From Azolla caroliniana (Eukaryota > Polypodiophyta): 64,000 nucleotides of DNA. Below, piece after piece: positions 10,977 to 22,853 of the stretch; position 1 is the stretch's first letter, and the number at the start of each line of letters is the position of its first letter. The notes beneath the pieces were generated by a model. The model saw only the letters and a program-made list of their open reading frames with translations, made no database searches and was not told where the DNA came from. Made by a program: the position numbers and the translations under genes. The DNA is taken from the NCBI GenBank assembly GCA_043228905.1, contig JBHGNT010000027.1:248001-312000 (forward strand), written 5' to 3'.

Positions 10977-11608
10977 TTAGGACGGTGATTTAACGCGAGT
11001 TTGAATACCTTACGTATGATTCGCTGTCATCTACGATCCAATTTGAAGAAGTTAATGGGTCCCCGTGTCAGCTCTGGAGCTTGGTGAAGAATCCTATTTC
11101 CAAGAGCATACAGCCTGGCGGGCCTTCCGTTTCCGGAGCTTCATGGGCGTTGCCCCGTTCCCCAACCAGATGCTTGGATGTGAGCTATACTCCGTAAGGG
11201 ATGCCGCGAGCGTAGATGGTCTGTCTCAGACAGAAGAGCCATCGATAACTTACTTTTCTCGGGCGTCAAGGGATGCTCAATGACAATCCCCAAGTTGTCA
11301 CTGCCTTGCTCCCTCCCGCTATTACGATAACGAGTCCCGTGGTCAGCACCGTCGATTGGGCCACGAAGCTTACACTCATTCATTGTTCGTCCTGCGCCCC
11401 GGGCCTTTTGCTTTTGCAGTTTCGAAGGTAGCCGCCCTTCCATCAAGGCCTGGGAGTCAACTGAACATCTCAGCTACTGGCGGAAAAGATCGGCGATCTC
11501 TTTTTGTCCGCTTTTGGTTGAAGTTCACGTTATTAATAGCGTGAGCCGTTTTGCAGATATTGCTTAGGGCTAACAGATCACACTGGGGAATAATTAACCA
11601 AAGCTCGT
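10066..11608 (-). CDS. rps1: ribosomal protein S1 (left copy)
   Basis: Small-subunit protein S1 of the mitoribosome. Exon 1 is only 25 nt (11608-11584) and exon 2 is 10787-10066; together 747 nt, 248 residues. Exon 1 starts at ACG, which must be edited to AUG, and reads S-F-G-Q-L-F-P as in liverwort rps1. Conserved landmarks in exon 2 are NTGLKTP, PITKQA, ELTKIWR and KGGYA. Three TAA codons in the first part of exon 2 and one in exon 1 stand at Gln positions. The C-terminal tail is Lys/Arg-rich and variable. An identical copy lies in the other arm of the inverted repeat. Confidence 0.92.
10788..11583 (-). other. group II intron rps1i25 (left copy)
   Basis: 796 nt, starting GTGTGATCTG and ending AC. 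Domain V lies at 10829-10862. It is closely related to the rpl2 intron at 34499-35273 over most of its length and carries a (GGCA)n array at 10945-10977. Confidence 0.9.
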
Positions 11609-13174
11609 TCTGCTTTCTCTTATTCTTGTTCTGTTTCTCGTTTCGAGGTCTGTTTCTAATATCTATGGGAGTTTGTGAGAGGTCCCTCAGGTGAAAGCAG
11701 CTTACATGGGAATGAAAGGGATCCTCTTAGCGGCATCTCTAGTAAGAGATGAAGCTAGGAGGTGGGCTGTCTAGTCCCTTAGCCTTCACCGAACCCATTA
11801 TGCTCAGATGCATACAAAGGCTTATGGTTCCTGGCGAACTTAACACCCGAGGCCAAACCTCGCCTCGAATGTAGGAGCTGCTATAAGTCACTTTATATAG
11901 AGACCTTCTTTCAGGGATCAAAAGGCCCCCACGACTCAAGCAGTTGGATGGTTGGATGGGGTGTTCTAAGACCTTTTTCATAGCGTCATACTACCCATAC
12001 ACGATTCCAAATCGGAATCTTTCCCGTCGCTACCGTCTTCGGTGGGTTAGGGGAGGTGGAGATCGGGCTCGGAAAAGATCCAGAACAGGGTCTCCTCTAA
12101 TCAATCCCGAACAAGTTCTCGAAGCTGTAATCTTACGTAATGTCGTGTGATCAATTCAAGAACCGCTTCTGTTCTGCGCCGATAATCTCAGGATCGCCGC
12201 ACATTGTTTCTAGTTCGGAGAGAGACACGATCGCCTCTCCTTTCTCCAAAATCGATAGATACTGCCCCCGTAACCTCAGAGGCGAATTTTGCCATATACC
12301 CAACCCTAACCATGGGAAGGTTTCAGAACTGAGCAAACCAAGGTTCCCATCCCAAGGCGGCAGAGGTAAAACACCTGCTTGCTTGCTTGCTTGCTTGCTG
12401 GGGATGTTAGAACCAACCAGTGCCGATGAACCGGTTCATCATGAAGGCCGGCCCGGCCCGGCCCGGCCCGGCCGTTTTCACGCATGAGGAGAAAGGTAGC
12501 CTTCTACCGCCCGCCGCCGAGAGAGCACCTCACGCGAAACCCGCTCCGCAACAACAAAGTCGAGCTAATTCGCCGAAGGCCTCTCGGAACTCAGAGAATC
12601 TGCAGAACAAGGGAACGGTCTGAGAAGTCACCTTAGCACTGCTGACGAGAGAGAATGATACCGAGGAAAGGAAAGGAAAGGAAAGGAAAGGAAAGGAAAC
12701 ATTTCTCCCTTTCCAGGAGAATCGGGGGGCGGGCAGATTCCAAGCTAACGACCGAGATGAAGGAAAATAAAAATGGGAAAGGGTAGTAAGTGGGAAACAG
12801 GAGGAATGGATGATGATGGAACGGTGATGTATCAGATAAGGTGGACCAGCGCTGATAGACAACGGAGAGTAGAACCTGAACCCGACTCTATCGTTGGGTA
12901 TTCGACCCCTGAACCTTTGGCCGGGTACTCATCTAATGCATTCCGAAAAATACAGTAGGAATTGGACCTACCGAGCACCGTATAGAATCGTAAAAGGAAG
13001 ACAACTAGGTGATTCGTCGAGCCCCAACCGGCCGGATCCCCTGCCCTTGATGTTATAAGCCCACCTTCAAAGCAAAGCTGGCCCGCTGAACCCCACAACG
13101 TCAGGCTTTTCAACCAGTCAAGTTTCCATTGACCTGCATTCTGCTTGGGGAAGGGCAAGGCCCATACCTTGTTG
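11609..13174. other. spacer between rps1 and cox3 with tandem arrays
   Basis: I recognise no gene. It holds (TTGC)n at 12376-12399, (GGCCC)n at 12447-12473, (AAAGG)n at 12664-12699 and one copy of the dispersed CGGTTCATCATGAAGG element at 12431-12447. Mirrored at 51646-53211. Confidence 0.6.
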
Positions 13175-13972
13175 TCATAAGCCCCCCCACCAATAGATAG
13201 GGACAGATGGAAATGACCGAACCACGTCCACAGAATGCCGGTACCGAGCAGCTGCTTCGAAGCCGAAGTGATGCGAAGGACTAAAATGACCTATATATTA
13301 ACAAATACCGCGTATCGTCGAGAGAATGGTCCCTGTAGTAACGTAGGACCCATAAGACCCGATGGCTAAGAGGAAAGTAAAACCATAAATACCGTCGGAA
13401 ATGATGAAGAGTGCTTCGTAATATTCCATTCCCTAAAACCCGGTGGGAACTGGAGCCAGCCGAACGATAGCTACTAAAGCGTGAACCGCTTATTATTTTA
13501 AACCTGCGAGTATGGCATGATGAGCCCAAGTCACGGCAGCTCCAGAGGAAAGGAGAATAAGGGTATTTAGAAAAGGGATTCCCCAGGGATTTAAAACCTC
13601 AACTCCTTTGGGGGGCCGAATAGCTCCGATCTCTACCGCGAGTGCCAAAGATAAATAAAAGAAAGCCCAAAAAAAGGCTAGAAGAGACATAACCTCCGAG
13701 ACGATAAACAAGAGAAAACCGTAGCGAAGCCCTAATTATACCACTTTGGTATGACGTCCTTCGTAAGTAAATTCACATGTAACATCGCGCCGCCATACAA
13801 ACATGGTGTATAAGATCAAGCTTAGGCCTAAAGTGAGGAGTGTTCCGTCTCCCGCGAATGAATGCATATACATAACAGCACCGATGGTGCTTGCTAAGGC
13901 TCCGAGTAACCCCAGGAGAGACCATGGACTTGAATCCACCGGATGATAGGGATGCTCTTAGGAGACACTCGT
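13175..13972 (-). CDS. cox3: cytochrome c oxidase subunit 3 (left copy)
   Basis: Core subunit III of complex IV, a seven-helix inner membrane protein. The uninterrupted frame is 798 nt, 265 residues, the usual cox3 length. The start is ACG at 13972, needing C-to-U editing; the stop is a genomic TGA. Conserved blocks include [32 protein letters not shown] and GFEAAA. Internal TAA/TAG codons at six or more places correspond to Gln in other plants, for example two in a row after the AGLK block. Many Ser/Pro codons match Leu/Phe elsewhere, as expected for heavy editing. No cox3 introns are present. Confidence 0.95.
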
Positions 13973-16315
13973 GTTATTTATTTAATGAATTCACACGAAA
14001 CGGTTTGTACATGAAAGAGTCTTGGCTACTATAATCAATGTAAGGGAGATGAATCCTATTGCAAATACAATCGGAATGAAGAAATCCTAAAATCCAATAA
14101 TCAGTTCCACAACCGAAGAGACTTCTAGATCTTTCAGGATTTCTAGGCCACCCGAAAGATCGGGTAGTGTATTCTACGACAGATTGAGGAGCACCTGCGG
14201 GAACAACTCTTCGTTGTTATTTTAAAGAGTTGCGATGTCCTCGTGCAATTCGGTCTATAATCTTTCTAAGCTGTTTATGACTATGGGCATGTCTTATCCA
14301 ATCTGTTTCTTTTCCTCGGTGCTTTATACCTAGGGCAGTCTCCTGCATTCATGGCAGTTCCTATGGTTGCAAAAACAACAAGGAGTCGGTTCCCGTATAT
14401 ACCCGGCTTTTCTTGTATGCTTTCGGCAAGCAAAAAAAACGCTAGCGGGCCTACCACGCTTCGCGCCTGCGTCTTTGCCAGACAGTATTTGCCAGTAGTG
14501 CCATCCCACCCGACCTGAGGATTTAGTTTGTCCCTTGCTAAAATATCTTTGAAGAACTTGTACTGATTTTCCAGGTCGGTCCTCGCGAGCGGATATGGGC
14601 CCTAGAGGATGGTGTAGAAACTCTCTGCCCGTAAGTCGTGCCTGAAAGCGGTTCATCCGGGTGAAGCCGGCGGCGAGGAATTGACTGGTGCTGCGTTCAC
14701 TGCTTGCTCGAAGGCCCGTATCCGCGCAGGCAGTAAGCAACAGATTGGTTCGTAACAAAAACAGCTTAGAAAAGAAAAAGAATAAAGTTATTTCCTATTA
14801 AACTAGTGATTGTAAAGAAAAAAATCCTTCACAACGCCAAGGTATTTTAGCAAGACACTACATAAGACTTTCGCCCTGGATGATATATGGGTTCTCATGA
14901 GAAAGAATGGTCGGTTTCCTTTTAATGAAGTAAAATCCACACCTTGACGCCCGGAATCCCGTAACGAGTGAATGTTTATTAGGAACCGAACTGATGGGCT
15001 TTCCCTAAAGTAACACCAAAAGTCTACCTCCTTTCGTGCGTCCTTCGCCTCCTCCTAAATAAATTCACTTTCTCTAAAGTAGCCCAATGGATTGTTAACA
15101 AGTTCTACGATATACTTATCTTCAAGCCAACCAAGTACTTTAGCACCTTATTGCATACATGTTCGAACTCAACTCCAGGTCGCGTATAATCACTCTCATT
15201 GCAATCAACCATGGCTACTCCAATATTAATTAATTTTGGCTTTCTTTCTATAAACTTTCGTTCCAGCCAGGGAAACGGTGAAGGATAGTGATTTACGGCA
15301 TGACTGTACAGTTTAGCCGTCACCACTTGTAATTTGAGTCGATAGCCAAACACGGATTATGCCCTCTACGCAGACAGAGAACCGCCCAACCTAGCTGCGC
15401 AAATTGCTTGCTTGCTTGCTTGCTTGCTTGCCCCCTTCTTGCGGATGCGGAAGAACTTGCTTGCTGCTAAGTTTTATTAGCGCAGGTGAAGGCCTTTCCG
15501 CTGTCTGTGAGGCGGATAACGGGCAATCTCACTCATTGCGCTGTTTTATTGACTTCGCCACGGCACCACTTTTTTGGCGGATAAACGGCCTTCATGCTGC
15601 CGTTAGTCGAGGCGGCCCGATGAACCAGTGCAGCAGAAAAGAATTTCGGTTATAGAATGGCCGGTCTCTTTCACTTGCTTCTGATCAAAGGCCGGCAGAG
15701 AAGTAGCCGTACAGATAGCATAGGCTGCGGCCTATTCTTGCAGAGAAAACAACTTCGAGAATGATAACCCGTAGGTACCGGTGGGTTCGATCAGTCCCTG
15801 GAGTTCGCTAGGTGATATCTATACGGCAAGGAGGATATGAAGCTATCCCTACGGAATCCAATCCCTGTGGTCCTAGATCGGTCCCGAAGCACTAGTCCGG
15901 TACCTGCTGCAATCAGTCCCTATGGTACTTGCTGCAACCAGTCCCGAACCCAAAGGTTTGCTACGCTGCCGCTGTAGGCATAGTTGGTACCGATGTTCAC
16001 TGAGATTGGGAATCCCCGCTTCGTGCTGATCGTATCGTATTCTCTTCGCTTATTGCAGCTGTGGTAATCGAGGCTTTGCTTTGTATTCTCGAAGTACGAA
16101 CGCTAGCTGATCGCTTCGTATCCTTTCAACCGTTGAGGAGCTGCAACTGCTTGGCGTTGTCTATGGCCATGATTGTATCGCGGTTGGTTCGGGCGGGAAT
16201 CAATCAAATCGCCACTTTTCACGCGCCCGCCGGTTCATCCCGGAGGAACCGCACAGGAGTAATTCAGACTGTTTCTCTAGTCAATTTCGCGTGACCGTAA
16301 GACGCAATTCTGCAA
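13973..16315. other. spacer with gene scraps and unidentified frames
   Basis: Contains a 142-codon minus frame (14758-14330), an 82-codon minus frame (15353-15105), the rps3/rpl2 scraps, and a (GCTT)n array at 15403-15431. A Leu/Ile-rich segment just upstream of cox3 (about 14130-14010) could encode a membrane helix if a TAG is edited. I recognise none of these frames. Mirrored at 48505-50847. Confidence 0.5.
14935..15055 (-). pseudogene. chimeric scrap of rps3 and rpl2 3' ends
   Basis: 14935-14974 copies the rps3 region encoding [11 protein letters not shown]. 14994-15055 copies the rpl2 region encoding [10 protein letters not shown]. The two pieces are nearly adjacent but in the opposite relative order to the real cluster, so this is recombination debris rather than a gene. 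Also present at 49765-49885. Confidence 0.85.
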
Positions 16316-16386
16316 GCGGAAAAAGGGACTCGAACCCTCAACTCCAGCCTTGGCAAGGCTATACTCTACCATTAAGCTATTTCCGC
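16316..16386 (-). tRNA. trnG-GCC: tRNA-Gly(GCC), left copy
   Basis: 71-nt cloverleaf. The acceptor stem GCGGAAA pairs with the 3' end, the anticodon loop reads TTGCCAA, and the T arm carries GGTTCGAGTCC. The second copy lies in the right arm. Confidence 0.95.
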
Positions 16387-16525
16387 CAGCGGAACCAGAG
16401 CCGAGTGCGGTTCTTCCCCCGTAGAGAAAGCGCTATAGCTTTCGGGGGAAGAACCGCAATGAAGACTTCATTGCGGTTCCCTTGGAACTATTGACTTGAG
16501 ACTTCGATGACTCATCGATAGGTCC

Positions 16526-16590
16526 ATGCCCGGAGAGATTCGAACTATCCCGGATTCGAAGTTTGGTGCTCGAGCTACAGGCACAAGTTG
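16526..16590 (-). pseudogene. degenerate tRNA-like sequence
   Basis: On the minus strand an acceptor-like TGCC, a D-stem-like TAGCTC/GAGC without a full loop and a T-arm-like GTTCGAATC are in order, but the D loop is missing and the anticodon arm does not fold cleanly. Probably a tRNA remnant. Confidence 0.35.
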
Positions 16591-16927
16591 ACCTTACAGA
16601 CCGAACAGAGGCTAGTAAAATCTAACGCTTAGCTTAGAAGGTCGTAAGATCAGACCAGACTTCGCCCGGAAAACGAACGTAAAGCATTGAAAGAGCGTTG
16701 CTTAGTGGCTGGCTTTGGCCGCCTTTACGACCCAAAGACGAATCTCCGGGTCCCAGCTTATTATCCTGCAATGTTACGGATTGACTGTTACTGGTGCTAG
16801 GTAAGGAGTTTCAGTTTTGGGCGTCACTTTCGAAATATCTCGAGTAATGGGTTCATGTGAGTGCATGAACAATCCAACTACTCTACTAGGCTGCTTCCCG
16901 CCCTGTTTCGCAGCTTGCTCCCCTTCG

Positions 16928-16971
16928 GCGGCACGGCACGGCACGGCACGGCACGGCACGGCACGGCACGC
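16928..16971. repeat. (GGCAC)n tandem array
   Basis: Eight or nine copies of a five-base unit; mirrored at 47849-47892. Confidence 0.95.
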
Positions 16972-17364
16972 ACGCACCTGTCTTCCCGCATTCCGTCCGC
17001 TGAGCGCAAAGCGTCGACAAAGAAAGCAGCTACCTTTTCATTATTATACTGTAATCCCAGCGCAAACAAAAAAACTGCCATGAATATCGAGAACGGAACA
17101 AGAAGCCACAACGAAATCAAGTCAAGTCTACGGAAGCTTAATCCGTTTGTTCTTCGTAAACAATTGGATACAAAGTCAGTACTAACCCATAAGGCTCTGT
17201 TTCAGATTCAAAACTAGGGTTCAGCTATGAGATTTGACTCTAGGTCACGCCTTCGGTTTGTGTTTTCCGCTTGAAACATAATATCACTCGTTGTACCGGA
17301 ACGGATCCCTGAAAAGTTACTTAATCCGCTGTTAGCGTCAAAAATTGTAAACCCCCTGAAGTTC

Positions 17365-20120
17365 TGCTTAACTCTGTTTGTTTGTGAAATCAACAATTGC
17401 GGCTTACATCCGACACGGGTCCCGCCCATTCTCCCATCTGGCACCCTCTCATAATGTATCACTCTTGGCATGCCCACGGCCGGGTAGGCGCGAATTCTTC
17501 CAGTCTATGCCGCCGCCCTATCATATAGTCTGTTACATATATATAGGTGAATGCTCGCGGGAAACAGCGGCGTTCTCTGCCCAAGCACTATGAACAAACT
17601 GCCATGAGTACCGAGGACGGAAAGGTAATGGACAGAAACAGATATGTTGGCATCAGGATCCAAAATTCGTCGTTAGATGAGAGAAAACGTTTGGCATAAA
17701 AAACTCAATCCGAGAAAGAGAGCCCTTATTCGGGAGTGGGGATTTCCCTTTATTTGAAAAGAGAGGCTTTTGACAAAATCGTGGAAAAGAGGGAAATCTG
17801 GGAATCTGGCCGACCTAATTCTGGGGTTCTCCTCTTCCCGAAAGGAGCTCCGGAAAAGACCATTCGAAAGATGAAAATCTGAAGATTTCTCTGAAAAATC
17901 ACATGCTTCGTGAAAGTCGTCCCTCTCTTACGGATTACCCATGAAAGGAAAGATATAGAGGCTCGAACCGTTACTAAAAACTATTAAAGAGAAACACATC
18001 AATCTTTTACCCTTTCTAGAAAAAAGATTGGACGTTATTCCGGTTTGCATTCCCTTTCGCGAACATATTCTCTAAGCCAGATAGCCAATAAATCATAAAC
18101 ATATTTATGCCAATCCCAAAGTAGTCAATATTCTCGGTTCCACGGTACCCTGCGGTGATCTTACACCCATTAAAGAAGCTTCTTGAGATCTTACCAAACT
18201 AAACATAGTGTAATGCAGAGGAAAAAAAGAATGAATTAGAAAATCGATAGAATAACTGAAATAAAGAAAATGATCTCTTTCAAGGCCTCTCTCCTATCTC
18301 TTCATTCATAAAGATTCTTCCTATTATCCTTCCAGTCACAAAGGTTATTGGATACCTGAGAAGTATCCTCTTTTCTGAAAAAAAACTTCTCTTTTTTCTT
18401 TTCATTGTCTAGACTATTACTACCCACATTATCTGGAGGTTGAGTATGAAAAACCTAATGTTGTGGTATTCCCCGAACCTCACCATAATTATCTGAAACT
18501 TTCCTATAAGAATAAAATAGAGAAACACTGTCTTCCCCAAAACAGGAAAACAAAGTAGCTCGAATAGATCTTGTAAATCATTCATTGGCGGAGCAATTTA
18601 ATTGCTAACTCCTATTGTTCCCTCTCAATACATATGTGATCAGTACTGTGTATGTGATATTTCAATTCACACACAATAGATTATTTGCCTCGCCGGCAAG
18701 GCGGCTATTCGCCTCAAACGCCGCCGGCGAGGCAAACGCCGCTTTCTTTGCGCCTGCCGTGAAATGGGCGTTCAGAAAGAAATTAGTCTAGGTCACTCAG
18801 AGCTGGAATCGGTCAAGTGCCCTTCCCCTGCAGTTCCAAACGTCAAGTTCCATGCCAAGGGTAGACCAATATGTTAGGGAATGCAAGAGAGAGATAAGCA
18901 ATCTTGAGAAGAACTTATTGAAAGAAATGAAAGGGTTGTCCTATCAATCACAAATTGAATCAATTCGTGAGAAGTGGGACACTATAAAGGAAGAAGGTGC
19001 GGTGGTGGATTCTGCCTACTCAAATAATGTCAATGTTGGGCGGAGTGAGACTGATGAGGACCTACCCAATGATCAGTGCGTGAGAAAAGGAATAGAGCGC
19101 AAAGAGAAGGGTAAAGGGACCGAATAACCACGCCTAGATACTGAGACCATAGCGCCACCTGACTGAGAGGGGGAACCCCTATAGAAAGAGAAGCCCTGGA
19201 GGGCCGGCCGGCCGGCCTGAGAGCCGCCGTTCGGGTCCGGGATGGCCAACTGACTGAAGAGAGCATCCTCATTCTCCGCCGCTAGCAACCTTGGGCCGGT
19301 TCGTTAGGCCTAGCAAAGAGTTTTTCATCACCATACCATTTTTCACGAGAAATGAGAAGAGAGGAGCCCGCAAGTGATATGAAGACGACCAGCCGCCCGC
19401 GCTACATGATTCTAAGACTGATGGGCAAGGACACATGGAGAGGCTGGAAACGGCGGAAAACCACCTTATCATTCAGCAATGTGCATTGAAGAATACGTCC
19501 GGGAATATACAGAAAGCAAATGGATCAACAGGAAAAATGAAAAAAGAGGTCGACGCAACAACTTCTTTATTGCTGCAGCAGAAAGATGCTTTGCTGCATT
19601 GGGCTCATAAAACAAAGCACGAAAGCCACCCATTCCCCTTTGGTTTCCGGTGGGAGAGATAGGAGGCGGCACCCAACAGATAGAAGGGCCAAGGCCTAGC
19701 TCTGTGCTTGGCTTTTTAACAGGATGGCGGAAAGGAAGGAAGTTATTGGATTTGAGGAGGAAAAGTAGAGCCGGGAGCCAAGGATTTGTGATAGTAAATA
19801 TCGCAGCACGCCCAACGAATCTTAGCAGGGTCCCTCGGTTCCGCGATGCTCTAGATGTTAAGAAGATAAGTTCCTCGAGTTTGGGAGTAAAGTCTCTTCC
19901 GGGGCTGGTGTTAGATTTCATTCTTTTGCTCTTCGGAGAAGTCCTTCATTTAAGTAAGCTTGCCCTCTAACTCATTTCCTAGTGGAATCGCGCGCGGAGA
20001 ATCTCGAGTTGACCCGGGCCGCCTATCCAGTCGTTAGGCTGAGCTTCCTTTATATAGTAAATTCTCTTTTTTTTATCGCACTCTGTATACTAAACTCGGG
20101 TAATACGTAGTTGAGTTCTG
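17365..20120. other. unassigned region
   Basis: I see no gene I can name. A 91-codon plus-strand frame at 18852-19127 is rich in Glu and Lys and could form a coiled coil. GC-rich palindromes built on GCCGGCGAGGC occur at 18690-18735, and (GGCC)n at 19201-19216. The motif AACTGCCATGA near 17600 recurs at 17076 and 61455. Confidence 0.4.
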
Positions 20121-20400
20121 TCACCAATTATGCCAGCAGGGGCGCCGGGCAGAGGTAGTGGCTGGTACAAGGGCCAAGCCATTGAAGTATACCTGGATCC
20201 CAAAGAGAAGCAATCCGATATTAGGAGTCGGAGCAATTCGAGGTGTTCCCTCGACCTCTCGGTTTGAGAATTCCCTTTGATTCTTGTCTTTCATTCGGTA
20301 AGCCAGATGCTTTGTGGACTGTAGAAGTAGTCCGGTGCGTTTCGTTGCACTTCCACCACCTGTTAGATTAGAAGAGGTCAACGCCCGTACCTGTCAGGTA
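20121..20400 (-). other. 5' part of a group II intron related to cox2i373
   Basis: About 110 bases (20270-20380) match the start of cox2i373 at 23160-23265 at roughly 85 per cent, including GGAAGTGCAAC.AAACGCACCGGACTAC. The putative 5' end is near 20395 (GTACGGGCG). I do not recognise the exon it would follow, nor a matching domain V, so it is an orphan intron fragment or half of a trans-spliced intron. Confidence 0.5.
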
Positions 20401-21890
20401 CAGACTCTGAGTCGCTTATCTTATGACTGGTGTAGCAGGAAGTCGTGAAGCAACCGCCCGCCGTCTAGGCTGACCTAGACACCATGAAACAGTCCTCATA
20501 GTTTTGTCATTAAAGTTAGCTATACACACTGTTAGGTCCAGCTCAGGGGCTGACCGAGCTAGCACTGGACGCTCCCTAACCACCCTGAGGATAGAACTGT
20601 ACCTGGCCTGTGTAGGGTAAGGATATGGCCTGGTTAGACTGAGCGGCAGCTATCAAGGTGAGGGTCTGTCCCTCTAGACAAAGGGCACTAAGGAGAAGAA
20701 GGTTGACAGTTGCTCAGACAGAGTATCAGTGATGCCTTTCACATTGAGCCTCTTCCTTTGGCCTACCAAACCTATAGCGACACTGTCCACGTAGTGGCGC
20801 CGGGCTAGGCCTAATAAGTGAGCCAGAGGATATGGACAAGCAGGCCACCTTAACCGACTCTACGATGTGTAGTGTAGGCCCATTAGCCTCCCCGTCAAAG
20901 GTAATGTTAAGTAGGTCAGACAACGGCTTAAGGTCTCTCTGACCCAGTCGTCGTCTAAAGTAAAGGAGACACCTATACGGACGGTGCAGCAGTCATCTCC
21001 TGTGGGTACAAGCTCACTTAGAGCGCAGCAAACAAAGTCCGTACAATAGCTGAAGTGTTAGCACCGCAACACCGTTAGCTATCTTTCTGGCCTTCCCAGC
21101 CTCTTGGAAGTAAGCCGTATACGAACAGCACAGTACTCCTGCCGAAAGCAGGATTGGTTCACATAGCTCCCAGCGCTCACTGGACAGCCACCAATCCCAT
21201 CATGAAACCCCTTTTCGCCGGCTTCATCCGGCCCATTCTGTCCACTATAAACAATACAACACCACATAAACAATGCATTTTGTCCACGTCCACTATGACA
21301 AGAAGGCTATATATAATGAGAGAAACAACAATACCAATAAATAAGTCTTCTTAATCCAAATAAAGTTATCTTTCTATGAGAAAATCTAACACTAGGCCTA
21401 GTGTTGTAAGTTGATAACGCATATTAAATTAAGCAGTTTCATTGTGCATTTCAACTTTTTTTTGAAAAATAGCATGAACTGCTTTATACAACCCGTCGCA
21501 CAGACACTAGTTTATAGGGTGAGATGGGGGATTCATTAAGCCCCCATCCCGAAGTGCCTACTTGGGCCAGCATGCACCTATTCTTTCTTTCTTTATCAAT
21601 GAGATACAAAGGAAATTAATCCACCGGAGTCACACATACGTAATCGGGATTGCGATAAAGTTGCTTGCACATTCGGTCGGGACCGTGGTCCAAGCTTGCT
21701 TGTCGAGACGTACTTCGGTTTCTCGATCGAATGAAACTCTTGGAATTGCGCTTCATAACCTTTGGCGGCATAGAGGTTGATTTTTCCCGCAACAGATAAT
21801 GGTGGTTTGGTTTCTCTTTCAAAAAAAGAGAGACCTCTAATCTAATCTAGAAGGAGACGACACCAGCATTATTGATGATTGCATTACTGT
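20401..21890. other. unassigned region downstream of cox2
   Basis: Short minus-strand frames occur (20923-20726; about 21815-21640) but match nothing I recognise. 21361-21500 is AT-rich. No tRNA or domain V was found. Confidence 0.4.
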
Positions 21891-22816
21891 TTACTGACCG
21901 GATACCCACTCCAGATAATCATTCTTAGAAACAACTTCCACGACAGTAAGCGTAAACGCATAATTAGTTCCACAGATCTCGCTGCGCTAACCATGGTAAA
22001 CTCCCTCTCATTATGTAAAAATGGAAGTCTGATTCGAACAACCGGGTACAGCATCACATTTAGCACCTGGGAAAGGTACAGCCCGACTATAAAGTACATC
22101 AGCCAAAGTTATAATCATACATAAATAAGTCTTGGCTAGTACAACTACTCAATTGTCCACTTCTGGTAGACGTGATTAACCTAATTCCAGATCATCCTCC
22201 GAAATCATATAACTGTCAAAAGTTAATGACTATTCATCGGAACTGTTATAGTCTGAATACTCATAAGGTTGGGTCGGCGGCCAGCCCTTCTTTAGGTTCA
22301 TTCGCCTCCCTCCAAACTGTACTTGCAAGTTTCCCTGCAGACAGCTCTCCACGCCTATTAACACTTGAAGAGTATACTGTTGCTAGGTCCGTCCTTCTCG
22401 AGCGAGTCTTTCAGGCAGGGATAGACCGTCTCTGGCGGATCGAACGATGATATTCCTGGCAAGCTAGGAGTCTGTTTCCCGTTCAATCAAGCCATGATCC
22501 TAGTCTTTTTCGTTCGACAGGGTGACTTTCCAAACAAGGAGACTAATATGTCTTACCTGAAATAATACTTACATTTTCATTTACGGTCAATTCTCTGTGA
22601 TCTTTGAGTTTCCACTGAATTTCGCAACGTTCCTTACTGCGAGCAGTTGAGACCCGACCCAAAAAAAGGGGGGTGGAGTATAAGCGCTGGTCCCCTTCGG
22701 TAAAGTGCTTGTGCTCGCTGTTACCTACTGTGGGACCTCCGTACCCGAGGAAGGCAGAGCAGGAACAGTCAACCTTCGGCCTCGCTCCTCCTCTGGTAGT
22801 TTTGTAACCACTGTGG

Positions 22817-22853
<37 letters not shown>

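Larger units (their letters stand above)
8984..17364. repeat. large inverted repeat, left arm (8,381 bp)
   Basis: Reverse complement of 47456-55836; paired coordinates sum to 64820. Matching frames and spot comparisons show near or full identity. It contains trnC, rps1, cox3, trnG-GCC and small gene scraps. Confidence 0.97.

Noticed and set aside
13281-13529. Alternate frames within cox3
   Set aside because: They are shifted readings of cox3; the conserved frame needs stop-codon reversal by editing and fits the full-length protein.
16928-16971. Frame with VPCRAVPCRAVPCRA repeats at 16.9 and 47.8 kb
   Set aside because: Translation of the (GGCAC)n array. The upstream hydrophobic part is interesting but matches nothing I know, so I did not call a gene.
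20726-20923. Possible viral or retroelement protein in 20.4-21.06 kb
   Set aside because: The frame is short and shows no polymerase or integrase motif. The adjoining conserved part turned out to be group II intron sequence related to cox2i373.
22817-22853. Open frames with [12 protein letters not shown] or [11 protein letters not shown] repeats
   Set aside because: They are translations of (GCTT)n/(AAGC)n arrays, which stay open in several frames; no evidence of a real protein.
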